DNA of 38,907 nucleotides from Anaerolineae bacterium (GCA_030950085.1 JAUZRW010000149.1:1-38907), one strand, 5' to 3'; numbered from the stretch's first letter, positions 1 through 8,559 are shown. Notes: generated by a model from the letters alone, not told the origin. Numbers and translations are program-made.

Positions 1-51
1 GCGGTCAATTGTGCTACAGTGATGGTCTGTTGATAGTACGAAAATGGAACA

Positions 52-1074
52 ATGGTCACACCCACTCACACAACAACATTCAAGCCCTTTTTTATTGGCG
101 ATATTGAAATTAGTGTCCCTATCGCATTAGCACCGATGGCAGGGCATACGAATCGTGCTTTCCGTAAATTAGTGCGCGAAATCGGCGATTGCGGTTTAGT
201 CTGTACAGAAGTCCTCAGTAGCAACACGCTCAATAACAAGGGAACACGCCAAAAATCACTCGAAAAATTCCCATGGGATTCTGTCGAAGAGTACCCGATG
301 GCAGTGCAATTATTTGGTAATAACCCTCAAACTGTTGCCGAAGCCGCAAAAATTGTGGTGGATAATGGGGCAATGATTGTCGATATTAATATGGGCTGTT
401 GGGTGCCAAAAATTGCGAATAAAGGGTCTGGCGCGGCTTTGCTCCGCGATGTATCGACGGCGCGTGCGGTGGTTGAAGCTGTCGTACAGGCAGTAGATGT
501 GCCGGTGACAGTGAAAGTGCGTAGCGGCTTTGAAGATGGCATCGTAACGGCGATTCCTTTTGCGAAGGCTGCCGAAGAATGTGGTGTTAAAGCGATTGCT
601 GTTCATGCTCGTTTTGCAGGACAAGGGCATCAGGGTTATGTGGATTGGGAAGTCATCCGCGATGTGAAAGCGATAGTCAATGAGATGCCGGTCATCGGCA
701 ATGGCGATATTATCACACCCGAAGATGCCGAAGAAATGCTGACACGGACAGGGTGTGATGGCGTGATGGTCGGGCGCGGGGCATTAGGTCGCCCATGGAT
801 ATTTAAGCAGATGGCGCATTATCTTCGCACAGGGGAACATCTTCCAGAGCCGCCACGGTCAGAAAAAGCAGCTATCGCCTTACGGTATGCCGAACTCAAT
901 TTGCAGTATTCGTCAATTCCAGATTACCCGACTGTGTTACAAATGCGAAAACAACTTGGCAAATATAACCTTGATGAAGAGGGCAGTCTGGCGATTCGTA
1001 ATCAGCTTGTACGGGTGGAATCAATAACGGATATTGAAACGCTTCTCAAACCTATTATCGCATCTGGTGTATAA
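52..1074 (+). CDS. dusB: tRNA-dihydrouridine synthase, DusB type
   Basis: FMN-dependent enzyme that reduces uridine to dihydrouridine in the D-loop of tRNA. The 340-residue length is normal for the family. Visible TIM-barrel landmarks are APMAGHTNRAF near residue 27, the active-site segment MGC with the catalytic Cys at 116, VKVRSG near 155, HAR near 186, and the flavin-phosphate loops GNGDI (about 215) and GRGALGRPW (about 240). The residue after the catalytic Cys is Trp (GCWVPKI) where most Dus proteins have Pro; the rest of the segment is intact. The ATG at 52 is chosen because the family fold begins just after it; the ribosome site is weak. It is followed after 44 bases by the epimerase gene and may be cotranscribed with it. 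Confidence 0.93.
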   Translation: MVTPTHTTTFKPFFIGDIEISVPIALAPMAGHTNRAFRKLVREIGDCGLVCTEVLSSNTLNNKGTRQKSLEKFPWDSVEEYPMAVQLFGNNPQTVAEAAKIVVDNGAMIVDINMGCWVPKIANKGSGAALLRDVSTARAVVEAVVQAVDVPVTVKVRSGFEDGIVTAIPFAKAAEECGVKAIAVHARFAGQGHQGYVDWEVIRDVKAIVNEMPVIGNGDIITPEDAEEMLTRTGCDGVMVGRGALGRPWIFKQMAHYLRTGEHLPEPPRSEKAAIALRYAELNLQYSSIPDYPTVLQMRKQLGKYNLDEEGSLAIRNQLVRVESITDIETLLKPIIASGV

Positions 1075-1118
1075 TCAATGGTGCGATAGTCAATCATCCA
1101 CAGAGGAAAAAGCAATTT

Positions 1119-2075
1119 ATGACCTATCTTGTGACAGGTGGAGCAGGATTTATTGGTAGCCATGTTGCCAAACACCTGCTAGAACGTGGCGAAGCAGTTG
1201 TCATTCTCGATAATTTCAATGATTATTATGACCCCAAAATCAAGCGCAATAATGTTGCCAAACTGAGCAAGTTCGAGAAGTTTACAGTTGTTGAAGGGGA
1301 TGTACGCGATACAGACCTCATTGACCGTATTTTTGCAGAACACGGCATCAAGAAAATTGCCCACCTTGCAGCGATGGCAAACGTTCGTGCGAGCATCAAA
1401 CAAGCGCCGCTATATACCGATGTTAATGTCATTGGCACGATGAATTTGTTAGAAGCATCGGCAAAACATGGGCTAGACCAGTTCGTATTAGCCTCTACAA
1501 GTTCGGTTTATGGTGCAACAAATAGCTTGCCCTTTGTCGAAACTGATACTGCCGATAAACCACTTGCCTCGTATCCTGCCAGTAAACGCGCCGCCGAAAT
1601 TTTCGGACATACCTATCATAATTTGCACGATATGAATGTCACCTGTTTGCGCTTTTTCAATGTTTACGGACCCGCCGGACGACCCGATATGATGCCGATG
1701 AAACTATTGCACGCGGCACAAGATGGCTCATTGATTACGATGTTTAATGGTGGCGATATTCATCGTGATTGGACATATATTGATGATACAGTAGACGGTG
1801 TTATCGCGGCATTAGAGACTCCGCTAGGCTATGAGGTACTTAATCTCGGCTGTGGCAATCCGATTTCACTCAAAGATTTTGTAGAAGTGATTGAAGAATT
1901 ATCAGGCAAGGAAATCAACAAAACGTCTGCTCCGACTCCGCCGAGTGACCCGCCGATGACGTATTGCGATAATCAGAAAGCACGCGATTTATTGGGTTTC
2001 AAACCTCAAACGTCTGTCCAAGAGGGACTCGCAAAAACATGGGCTTGGTTTCGAGAATTTTACAAGATACGCTGA
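1119..2075 (+). CDS. NAD-dependent nucleotide-sugar epimerase (UDP-glucuronate/UDP-glucose 4-epimerase-like)
   Basis: Extended short-chain dehydrogenase/reductase, 318 residues, cytoplasmic. The N-terminal Rossmann motif TGGAGFIG (residues 6-13), the acidic NAD-ribose position in LDNFNDYYDP, the SSVYG strand and the catalytic pair Tyr152/Lys156 (YPASK) are all present. NDYYDPxxKRNN and the segment RFFNVYGPAGRPDM are typical of UDP-glucuronate 4-epimerases, so supply of a uronic-acid or hexose donor for envelope polysaccharide is the likely role; substrate specificity cannot be fixed from the sequence. The start is preceded by GAGGAAAAAG. It lies between dusB and the 2091 gene, 15 bases upstream of the latter, so the two probably share a transcript. 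Confidence 0.88.
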   Translation: MTYLVTGGAGFIGSHVAKHLLERGEAVVILDNFNDYYDPKIKRNNVAKLSKFEKFTVVEGDVRDTDLIDRIFAEHGIKKIAHLAAMANVRASIKQAPLYTDVNVIGTMNLLEASAKHGLDQFVLASTSSVYGATNSLPFVETDTADKPLASYPASKRAAEIFGHTYHNLHDMNVTCLRFFNVYGPAGRPDMMPMKLLHAAQDGSLITMFNGGDIHRDWTYIDDTVDGVIAALETPLGYEVLNLGCGNPISLKDFVEVIEELSGKEINKTSAPTPPSDPPMTYCDNQKARDLLGFKPQTSVQEGLAKTWAWFREFYKIR

Positions 2076-2090
2076 GTAAGGAAGCAATAA

Positions 2091-2780
2091 ATGGGAAAGT
2101 TCAAAAATCTCGCATCTATAAAAACAGCCGATAGCCAGTCATTTGGATATACACCGCCCGATGCAGCATTTGGCGCATTGCTAACACTCATCAAGATTGA
2201 TGTTAAGACTGTCCGATTAGCGATATTTGGGGCAGTTCTACGTGGCTTACGGCGTGCGAACCCACTCGGACGTTTGGTAATCATTGACCGTTTTGCCTCG
2301 CGTGAGGAATTTGTTGCAAGCGGCATTATTGATTTCATGGACGATGAAATGCGAGCCACGACGATTACAAACTTAATCATGCAAAATTATCGTAACTTGT
2401 CACCACAACCACAGCGTTATGCCACATTGACAGCCCCGTCTTATTTGGGCGAATACGAGTGCGTGATTAGTGTTGGTGGCTTGACAGAAAAAGGCGCGTC
2501 ACTGGCGAATCTTACTAATGTCTTTGTCGAAGGGCGGATGAAAGCAGATGATGAATCTGAACGTATTGAGATTGAACAAGTTGATGAATTAGCCGATGTT
2601 TATTTTTCAGTCGGACATTTTGTGCATGGGGCAGTTGTCGATTTAGGAGAATCGCATGATAAAGTCATTTGGGGCGATGACTTATTAGCAGTTGATGAAA
2701 CCGCTTATCGTATGGCTGACAAATCAATACCAGCTTATCTGGATACTATTCGCAAGTTGAAACAACAAACGTCGGAATAG
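2091..2780 (+). CDS. conserved hypothetical protein, possibly DUF362-like
   Basis: A 229-residue soluble protein with no signal peptide or membrane segment. I do not recognise it firmly. The segment CVISVGGLTEKGASLANLTNVF (read in parts, about residues 125-146) and the C-terminal DLLAVDETAYRM resemble the 'IxxPKxKTH...KNLxG' and 'DPVAVDAVAARLM' elements of DUF362 proteins, which in other bacteria are often linked to 4Fe-4S ferredoxin domains; only one Cys is present here, so no cluster is expected. The call is therefore inference. The start has AAGGAAG eight bases upstream. It follows the epimerase by 15 bases on the same strand and converges with the small membrane protein at 2793. Confidence 0.6.
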   Translation: MGKFKNLASIKTADSQSFGYTPPDAAFGALLTLIKIDVKTVRLAIFGAVLRGLRRANPLGRLVIIDRFASREEFVASGIIDFMDDEMRATTITNLIMQNYRNLSPQPQRYATLTAPSYLGEYECVISVGGLTEKGASLANLTNVFVEGRMKADDESERIEIEQVDELADVYFSVGHFVHGAVVDLGESHDKVIWGDDLLAVDETAYRMADKSIPAYLDTIRKLKQQTSE

Positions 2781-2792
2781 AATCCGCTAACC

Positions 2793-3014
2793 TTAACCCT
2801 CGTTATCGTGCATCGTAAAATGTAATCCCAAATAGGCGCAGAATATGAAGGCGACCAATATCAGCCCAAAGGCTACGGCTTGTGCAACGGGTGATGTTGA
2901 ATCGATTAGCATAAATAATATCGCTATGCTGATAACAATCGTCAAAACACCGACCATCACAGACATCATGGTATTGTTGGACTGATGTTCGGGGAAATTT
3001 TGCTCGTCGTTCAT
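2793..3014 (-). CDS. small membrane protein with two predicted helices
   Basis: About 73 residues, starting MNDEQNF. Two hydrophobic stretches are evident: MSVMVGVLTIVISIAILFML and AVAFGLILVAFIFCAYLGL, separated by a short polar loop, giving a helical hairpin in the inner membrane. The ATG at 3014 is preferred over an upstream in-frame start at 3089 because AAGGGAAG lies six bases before it and because the upstream extension would run through the TGCCGCA/TGCGGCA terminator hairpin of the neighbouring gene. I recognise no family. It is transcribed in the same direction as the downstream-read protease gene, separated by that hairpin. Confidence 0.55.
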   Translation of the reverse strand: MNDEQNFPEHQSNNTMMSVMVGVLTIVISIAILFMLIDSTSPVAQAVAFGLILVAFIFCAYLGLHFTMHDNEG

Positions 3015-3060
3015 GATTACTTCCCTTAAGTCTATGACTTTCTTCCAGTATAAACAGAAA

Positions 3061-3088
3061 TGCCGCACATCATCTATGACATGCGGCA
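3061..3088 (-). terminator. probable rho-independent terminator of the serine-protease gene
   Basis: On the minus strand a TGCCGCA/TGCGGCA stem of seven pairs with a 14-base loop is followed by TTTCTGTTTATA. It lies 38 bases past the stop codon of the protease gene. The long loop and interrupted T tract make it only a moderate call. Confidence 0.5.
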
Positions 3089-3125
3089 CTCATCGGATGG
3101 TCAAAAATCATATTTTGGGGCTGGC

Positions 3126-5144
3126 TTATTCCTCTATGCCTAAATGGAAGGCAAGCACATATTGTCCTGTCGATTGTTGCTGATTACTGGTCATGACAAG
3201 GATGATGGGGAATGATTCATCCATGGTCATGTCAAACTGGAACGGCAACATCATCATCGCATCACGCTCATCAGCACGGATTGTACGCCCATTAGCGACT
3301 ACTAAACCACTGCCAGCGATATTGGCTGATTGTCGGTAACAGGACGCAGTATTGGCATCATTGCATAGATACGGATTGCCGTCGTTATCTGTCAAAACTG
3401 CTTCTTCGGATCTATTGTATAGATAGAACAGTGGGTCAAGTTGGACTTCTGCCCCAATCATATACATGGCAATTGGTGTCGGCGAAGCTGCAAGATTGGG
3501 TGTGACTTCTAGCCTAAAGGGGTCGCCTAGACCATCGGCGGAGGTGGCTGCCATGCCTTCAATTAACAGCACAAATTCACCAGAGTTGCCACCAAATTCT
3601 CCTATCACCAGTGCAATATCCAGCATCCCACTACTGTTATGATTGAAAACTTGCTGCGAACTTAAGCTATTGCCATTGACGAGACCCGTTGTGGGTAAGT
3701 TCACGGAATAAGCATCAGCATCTGTACTATCGTCGTTACAGAGTGTTGCCTGTCCAGAATCAATATTATCGAATGTTGTCACGGCTAAAATGGGGTCAAA
3801 GTCGTCTATGCCGATGACTGTTGCGGTGTAATTGAAGCCCGGACGCATACCGACAACCACAATGGCAACACCATCTTCAATTTGCGCTCCATCAGGGCAG
3901 GTAATATCAAAGCCGTCATGCCCACTCGCAACTGGTGGCGTAACAGTGAAATTCCATTGGTTACTTGGGGCATCAAAAGCCGCGCCAGCGATTGATATGT
4001 CCGCAATCGCAACCCCTGTTCGTTCGGTAGTCACTGCTGGGAAAGCGTTCATTGGAATATAGAAGATAAAGTCTTCCCAAATTGTGTTTTCAAAATTGGG
4101 ATTGATGACTTCTTGCTGGGTGAGCGAACCACTAGGGGTCGCATAATCGCTGAGTTCACTACTGAGTGGTTCTAAATCAGTCCCATCATTCCAATAGAAA
4201 AATACAGCCGCTCGCAGGTCAACACCCAGATAACCGATTGCGTTGATTTCTGCATGGACGGCGGCATAAGTATTGTCGTCATCTTCAAAAGTAACGCCAA
4301 ACTGAATATCAGTGATTTCAATAGATACAGACTGCTCTCCGCTCGGCTCTGTGCTGGTACTGGTAGTGTTTGTATCATTACCCGTGATTAGTACGATTGG
4401 GTTTTGGGGTGGAATGCCGCCAGTAATGGCTGTTTGTACGAAGTCAAACGGCAGAATACCGCCCAAACTTGTGGATGTTCTGTCATCACTGTTAACGGCA
4501 GTTGGGATACCAACGGGTATGCCATTGGAATCTACGACAAGACCGCCACTATTACCCGGTGCAATTTCTGCACCCGTTTGATACCATGTTGGGATGCGGT
4601 TATCGGCAACGGTACTATTTTGAACGGTTGTCACAATGCCTTCTGTGAATACTTGATAACCATTACCAATACCGGGATAGCCAAATACAAATAAGCGGTC
4701 TCCACGACGCATGGTGCGGAATTCAGAGGTATCAATTGCTGGTAAACTGAGATTACGGCGTAAAATAGCGTTTCCATTTGCATCGCGGTTGATTTGAAGG
4801 GTTGCAAAATCTAAATATACATCGTCTGCACCATACGGGAATACCAATTCTGCCTGTGCAAAATAACGCAAAACAGGTAATTCATTGGGGTCTTCCAACA
4901 TAAAGATGGCAAAATCATCTGCGTTTTCTAAGACATGGCGATTGGTATAAATTTGCCCATCGGTGGTGACAATTGTTCCTGAACCTGTTGCAATCGGTTC
5001 TCCGTTACGCATCGCTTGGATAAGAACAACGCTCTGACCAATACGGTCAATATCTTCGGGGCTTAAATCTACTTGTGCAGATGTGGCAATGGGAATCAAA
5101 AATAATCCCATCATGATAATTAGGGTGACTAACTGCTTTTTCAT
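3126..5144 (-). CDS. secreted trypsin-like serine protease with C-terminal PPC-like domains
   Basis: 672 residues with a clear signal peptide (MKKQ, hydrophobic core, cleavage near ATSA-Q at 23-24), so it acts outside the cytoplasmic membrane. The chymotrypsin/DegP-type triad is His70 (YTNRHV), Asp112 (LDFATLQI) and Ser199 (PGNSGG), giving a protease domain of about residues 30-245. No PDZ domain follows. A Thr/Ser-rich linker (about 255-270) leads to a beta-rich domain with a WEDFIFYIP segment (about 275-390), and then two beta-sandwich units that look like bacterial pre-peptidase C-terminal domains (about 405-530 and 540-670), which often bind surfaces or polymers. GGGGAG lies just before the ATG. 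Substrate is unknown; periplasmic quality control or nutrient proteolysis are both possible. Confidence 0.85.
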   Translation of the reverse strand: MKKQLVTLIIMMGLFLIPIATSAQVDLSPEDIDRIGQSVVLIQAMRNGEPIATGSGTIVTTDGQIYTNRHVLENADDFAIFMLEDPNELPVLRYFAQAELVFPYGADDVYLDFATLQINRDANGNAILRRNLSLPAIDTSEFRTMRRGDRLFVFGYPGIGNGYQVFTEGIVTTVQNSTVADNRIPTWYQTGAEIAPGNSGGLVVDSNGIPVGIPTAVNSDDRTSTSLGGILPFDFVQTAITGGIPPQNPIVLITGNDTNTTSTSTEPSGEQSVSIEITDIQFGVTFEDDDNTYAAVHAEINAIGYLGVDLRAAVFFYWNDGTDLEPLSSELSDYATPSGSLTQQEVINPNFENTIWEDFIFYIPMNAFPAVTTERTGVAIADISIAGAAFDAPSNQWNFTVTPPVASGHDGFDITCPDGAQIEDGVAIVVVGMRPGFNYTATVIGIDDFDPILAVTTFDNIDSGQATLCNDDSTDADAYSVNLPTTGLVNGNSLSSQQVFNHNSSGMLDIALVIGEFGGNSGEFVLLIEGMAATSADGLGDPFRLEVTPNLAASPTPIAMYMIGAEVQLDPLFYLYNRSEEAVLTDNDGNPYLCNDANTASCYRQSANIAGSGLVVANGRTIRADERDAMMMLPFQFDMTMDESFPIILVMTSNQQQSTGQYVLAFHLGIEE

Positions 5145-5216
5145 TTATCTCCCCTTCATATAGAATAGGTCAATTTTACAAAATAATAATCAGAACAGAC
5201 TTGCTTTCCTGATTAC

Positions 5217-5222
5217 AGTATA
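5217..5222 (-). promoter_or_regulatory. candidate extended -10 promoter for the serine-protease gene
   Basis: The minus strand reads TGCTATACT about 70 bases upstream of the protease start, matching an extended -10 element (TGnTATAAT, one mismatch). No good -35 hexamer is seen. Sequence match only. Confidence 0.35.
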
Positions 5223-5311
5223 GCACAACGTAAAAATTACAGATGTAATACGCTAACGAATTTGGGCATATATTTGAGGCGGTTAATTTTTTAATGTGGG
5301 CTGATGATTAT

Positions 5312-5926
5312 TTATGAGGTAGATTTTTTGGCTATTTTTTCCACTGCTGGACGAAGCCATACTTTACGAGCCACTTCAATCGGAGAAATTTCTTGGTCTT
5401 CCATTTTCCACAAGAGCAATTGTAAGCGAATTGCTTCGTTGTATTTTTTGGCGATTTGTGCCTCACGAATACTGTGATTGAGGCGCTTAGTGACATAATG
5501 GGCATTGAACGGGCTGCTAGGGGCATTATTATTTAGCGGATTCGCAGGAATACTTGCCTGAGACGATTCTACTGCTTCATGACGCGCATCTATGCTCTGG
5601 TCAGGCGTGAGGCTTGCTGTACGTGTATTGTCTTGCTGTTCATTGCGCCGATTCATGGCGCTTATGACACGCTGACGTAAATCAGGCTGGGTTTCGCTTG
5701 AATCGGTATCTACGACGGGTTTCAGCAATAGGGTCGGTGTATCAGGCATCAACAATGTATGCCCTGTTTCTTCGCTTTCTGCTTTAGGTGGGGCAGTAGA
5801 AGTAGTTTTTGGCACTACGTCTTTTGTGTTTTGGGGTGCTAAGGGAGTTGGCGGTTTTTCGGACAGTAATGTATCAGGATGATTATACTTAGATTGTTGC
5901 CGCTTCACCATGACTGTCACTTTCAT
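5312..5926 (-). CDS. hypothetical protein with disordered N-terminal half
   Basis: 204 residues, no signal peptide or membrane helix, not recognised. Residues 1-130 are rich in Pro, Thr, Ser and charged residues (PPTPLAPQNTK, STAPPKAES, NRRNEQQDN) and are probably disordered. The last 60 residues look like a small helical domain with an Arg/Lys-rich start (VTKRLNHSIREAQIAKKYNEA) and the phrase RLQLLLWKMEDQEISPIEVARKVW. A second in-frame ATG five codons in (MVKRQQ) is an equally good start. It stands alone between the protease and the divergent carboxylase gene. Codon use looks ordinary for the window, so it is probably a real gene, but no function can be given. Confidence 0.55.
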   Translation of the reverse strand: MKVTVMVKRQQSKYNHPDTLLSEKPPTPLAPQNTKDVVPKTTSTAPPKAESEETGHTLLMPDTPTLLLKPVVDTDSSETQPDLRQRVISAMNRRNEQQDNTRTASLTPDQSIDARHEAVESSQASIPANPLNNNAPSSPFNAHYVTKRLNHSIREAQIAKKYNEAIRLQLLLWKMEDQEISPIEVARKVWLRPAVEKIAKKSTS

Positions 5927-6040
5927 ACCCGTTTAATGTGTTTATTATAGAGTAGACGACTGCGCTTGGGGGGTGAAAGGGTGCAAATCAAACGCAACTC
6001 TATCTGTATTATGACCGTTTTTAATCGCCGTTATGCGGCA

Positions 6041-6049
6041 TGTTATAGT
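6041..6049 (+). promoter_or_regulatory. candidate extended -10 promoter for the acyl-CoA carboxylase gene
   Basis: TGTTATAGT, an extended -10 element with one mismatch in the hexamer, lies 35 bases before the ATG at 6085. The hexamer 17 bases upstream of the -10 (TTAATC) is a poor -35. Sequence match only. Confidence 0.38.
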
Positions 6050-6084
6050 TATGACGGTATTTTGAACACATTGGACAATACAAC

Positions 6085-7632
6085 ATGACCGATTCTTACA
6101 ATCTTGATAAATTATCACAACAACTAGAACAATCGACACAAATGGGCGGAGAGCGTCGTATCGCTCGGCAACACAAACGCGGACGAATGACCGTTCGGGA
6201 ACGAATTGACTATTTGTTGGATGACCATAGCTTTGATGAAATGGGGCAGTTGGCTCATAGCGATTTACCCGAAGTTGCAGATAAGACTCCGTCGGATGGC
6301 AAAGTGTGTGGTTTCGGCGCAATAGATAAACGAACGATATTTATCAGTGCCGATGATGCTACCGTCATGGCAGGCGCCGGTGGGCGGGTGGGTGTTGGTA
6401 AGCAATTTAAGGGCATGAAATACGCTATCAAAAAAGGTTTCCCGATTGTTCATTTGGGTGATGGTGGCGGCGCACGTATCCCCGATATTATGGGCGCAAC
6501 GGGTATGATGAGCATGGTTTACCCGATTAGTGGTCAGCCTCGTAATCGCTATGTGCCACAAATCACGACGATTATGGGTGACTGTTATGGGGGCCCCACA
6601 TGGACAGCCGCCGTCAGTGATGTTGTGATTCAGGTTAAAGGGGCGATTATGGCAGTCGCGGGTCCTCCGATTCTCGAAACAGCCACTGGCGAAAAAGCGA
6701 CTCCGCAAGAACTGGGTGGCTGGGAATTACATGCCAATATCACCGGACAGGTCGATTTATTTGCAGAAAATGACACAGACTGTCTGCGCTTAGTCCGTGA
6801 TGTTCTGAGTTATTTGCCATCGAATGCGGATAATTTACCGCCTGTGATAGCGACTGCCGAAGACCCACACAAGAAAATCGCAGCGACTCGACTTGTGCCG
6901 CAAGACCCCAAAGGCATTTATGATATGCGGCATTTGATAGAAGCGATTGCCGATAGCAACACAGTATTGGAATTCAAACCGTATTTTGATGGTAGCCTCA
7001 TCACATCACTTGCGCGATTAGATGGGCATGTCGTCGGTTTCTTAGCAAATAATCCGATGGTCAATGTCGGTGCTATGGGACCGGGTGCCTGTGAAAAAGC
7101 CTGCGCCTTCATTGCTCTCTGTGATAGCTTCCATATTCCGATGATATTTTTGCACGATACACCGGGCTTTTTTGTGAGTAAATATGCCGAAGAACGTAAA
7201 ATGCCGCTCAAAATTATGACCTTCATTCAAGCATTACAGCAGAGTAGCGTGCCGCGCTTGTCGGTGATTGTACGAAAAAGTTACGGCATGGCGCATTGTA
7301 ATATGGTAGGCGCGAATATGGGCGCGGATTTATTGTTGGCATGGTCTATCGCCGAAGTATCATTCATGGCACCCGCCGTCGCCGTGAATGTGATGTATGG
7401 GCGCAAGTTGCAAGACCTCCCTGACCCCGAAACAGCACGCGACCAATATATTGAAGAAATGCGACAAGGTAATGCCGTTTGGGATGCTGCCGGATTGAAT
7501 CTTGTCGATAAAGTGATTCATCCTGACGACACACGGCGCGAACTCATCAAGGGCTTGCATCGTGCAAGAGGGGCAGATGGCACACACGCTATGAGCAAGC
7601 GTCATCTTGCCAATTGGTCTCGCATGTTCTAA
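6085..7632 (+). CDS. acyl-CoA carboxylase, carboxyltransferase (beta) subunit
   Basis: 515 residues, the usual size for propionyl-/methylcrotonyl-type carboxyltransferase subunits, which move CO2 from carboxybiotin to an acyl-CoA. Two crotonase-like halves are visible: the N-terminal half with RMTVRERIDYLLD (about 32), GGGARIPD (about 127) and CYGGPTWTAAVSD (about 170), and the C-terminal half with FLANNPMVNVG (about 320), CEKACAFIALCDSF, LHDTPGF (about 355) and KSYGMAHCNMVGANMGAD (about 397). In propionyl-CoA carboxylases the last loop is usually KAYGGAY and the first is more Gly/Ala-rich, so the acyl substrate may differ. No biotin carboxylase or biotin-carrier gene lies nearby, so partners must be encoded elsewhere. 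It is monocistronic with a possible promoter at 6041. Confidence 0.85.
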   Translation: MTDSYNLDKLSQQLEQSTQMGGERRIARQHKRGRMTVRERIDYLLDDHSFDEMGQLAHSDLPEVADKTPSDGKVCGFGAIDKRTIFISADDATVMAGAGGRVGVGKQFKGMKYAIKKGFPIVHLGDGGGARIPDIMGATGMMSMVYPISGQPRNRYVPQITTIMGDCYGGPTWTAAVSDVVIQVKGAIMAVAGPPILETATGEKATPQELGGWELHANITGQVDLFAENDTDCLRLVRDVLSYLPSNADNLPPVIATAEDPHKKIAATRLVPQDPKGIYDMRHLIEAIADSNTVLEFKPYFDGSLITSLARLDGHVVGFLANNPMVNVGAMGPGACEKACAFIALCDSFHIPMIFLHDTPGFFVSKYAEERKMPLKIMTFIQALQQSSVPRLSVIVRKSYGMAHCNMVGANMGADLLLAWSIAEVSFMAPAVAVNVMYGRKLQDLPDPETARDQYIEEMRQGNAVWDAAGLNLVDKVIHPDDTRRELIKGLHRARGADGTHAMSKRHLANWSRMF

Positions 7633-7682
7633 ACAAGTGCTTAGTTTCTAGTGTTGAATCTGATAAGTGCGTAGAAAAAGTG

Positions 7683-7724
7683 TCACGTAAAGCCGCAAAG
7701 GGTGAAAGGCGCAAAGAAAATTAC
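7683..7724. repeat. purine-rich intergenic repeat (GCAAAGG type)
   Basis: The plus strand carries the imperfect short repeat GCCGCAAAGG / GGCGCAAAGAAA. It belongs to the same loose family as the strings near 8240, 16855, 16925, 22375 and 29345. It abuts the stop of the DUF1801 gene. Confidence 0.45.
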
Positions 7725-8137
7725 GACTTCGTTTCTCGCATGTGTTGTGCTGATTGCTGAACCAATTCACGCAGCACATCCATATCGACATCTTCTGTTT
7801 TCTTGATATAGAGACAGCCTTTGCCTGTTTTGTATTTTCCGAGTTTGGACAATAAGTTATCGGAGTTCTCAGCATTTGTCAGATTATAGAGTGTAATGGC
7901 TTGTTTGCGTGGCGAAAATCCTACAAGCATCATATCACCTTCGCGCCCTGACTCATATTTATAGTGATAACTACCAAAACCGACGATGCTTGTTCCCCAC
8001 ATTGTTGCTTGTTCACCGGTGACTTCTTCCATCATTTTCATGATAGCCAAGGAATCTTCACGCTTCTTTTCAGGTTTAACAGCATTGAGAAACACCATTA
8101 CGTCGCCGTCGTTTGCTCTTGTTTTATTCTCAGACAT
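7721..8137 (-). CDS. DUF1801 domain-containing protein
   Basis: 138 residues, cytoplasmic, single domain. The layout matches small DUF1801/YdhG-like proteins: a short N-terminal helix (GDVMVFLNAVKPEKKREDSLAIMKMMEEVTG), then ATMWGTSIVGFGSYHYKY, then GREGDMMLVGFSPRKQAITLYN and a C-terminal helix starting DVDMDVLRELV. Family members are common, often encoded singly, and have no settled biochemical role. The ATG at 8137 begins MSENKTR with GGGGCAG eight bases upstream. It is transcribed away from the liv cluster and converges on the carboxylase gene. Confidence 0.82.
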   Translation of the reverse strand: MSENKTRANDGDVMVFLNAVKPEKKREDSLAIMKMMEEVTGEQATMWGTSIVGFGSYHYKYESGREGDMMLVGFSPRKQAITLYNLTNAENSDNLLSKLGKYKTGKGCLYIKKTEDVDMDVLRELVQQSAQHMRETKS

Positions 8138-8206
8138 ACTGACTGCCCCATATCTTATACTATATATTTGATAGTTGTATTATATCATGGATTTGGTTTA
8201 GGGTAG

Positions 8207-8310
8207 CAGTTCACCTAGCTATGAACTCAGAATAATTTGAACCGCAGAGGACATAGAGATTCAAGTTCAAAACCCTTTGCGTTAGGCATTTCTCACAGAT
8301 AGCTGAATAG
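8207..8310. repeat. repeat element with GCAGTTCACCTA core and purine-rich string
   Basis: The left part matches 29301-29322 at most positions. The right part read on the minus strand (CTATCTGTGAGAAATGCCTAA) resembles 29313-29335 on the plus strand (CTATCCATGAGAAAATGCC). The segment therefore seems to carry pieces of one repeat in both orientations. Age and mobility are unknown. Confidence 0.45.
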
Positions 8311-8335
8311 ATACTAAACAAAATTCACGTATAAT
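8308..8335 (+). promoter_or_regulatory. candidate sigma-70 promoter upstream of the liv cluster
   Basis: TAGATA (four of six matches to TTGACA), a 16-base spacer and a perfect TATAAT at 8330-8335. It is about 360 bases from livG, with the repeat pair lying in the leader. Sequence match only. Confidence 0.35.
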
Positions 8336-8470
8336 AGGAAATTCAACCGTTTTGATACAGTACCCTGATTTTTTTAGTACATTGCGCTATTTGTAGCGAC
8401 GCGGTATTCTATGAAACGGCATTTGCCATCTGTTCAGAAATTTTTACTATCCATAATGTGAATCTATGGA

Positions 8471-8559
8471 TAGTACATGACCAAAAAAGTTTTTGAGGTT
8501 TCGTAGGGGCGACAGCGTGCTGCGCCCAATCTTCAAGAATTAAATTGGTCAAGTAATAG
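8471..8559. mobile_element. MITE-like repeat, copy 1
   Basis: An 89-base unit starting TAGTACATGACCAA and ending TTGGTCAAGTAATAG; the ends form an imperfect terminal inverted repeat (12 of 14 positions). The centre holds a GTAGGGGC...TGCGCCC hairpin. It encodes nothing plausible. Copy 2 follows directly and copy 3 is at 16960. A non-autonomous element is an inference from the inverted ends and dispersal; no transposase gene is in the window. Confidence 0.6.

Noticed and set aside
3015-3089. 25-codon N-terminal extension of the small membrane protein
   Set aside because: It crosses the terminator hairpin of the upstream gene, and a much better ribosome site lies before the ATG at 3014.
4312-4694. 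Plus-strand open frames of 89 and 96 codons opposite the protease gene
   Set aside because: They overlap a well-supported coding region with triad motifs on the other strand and have no family features.
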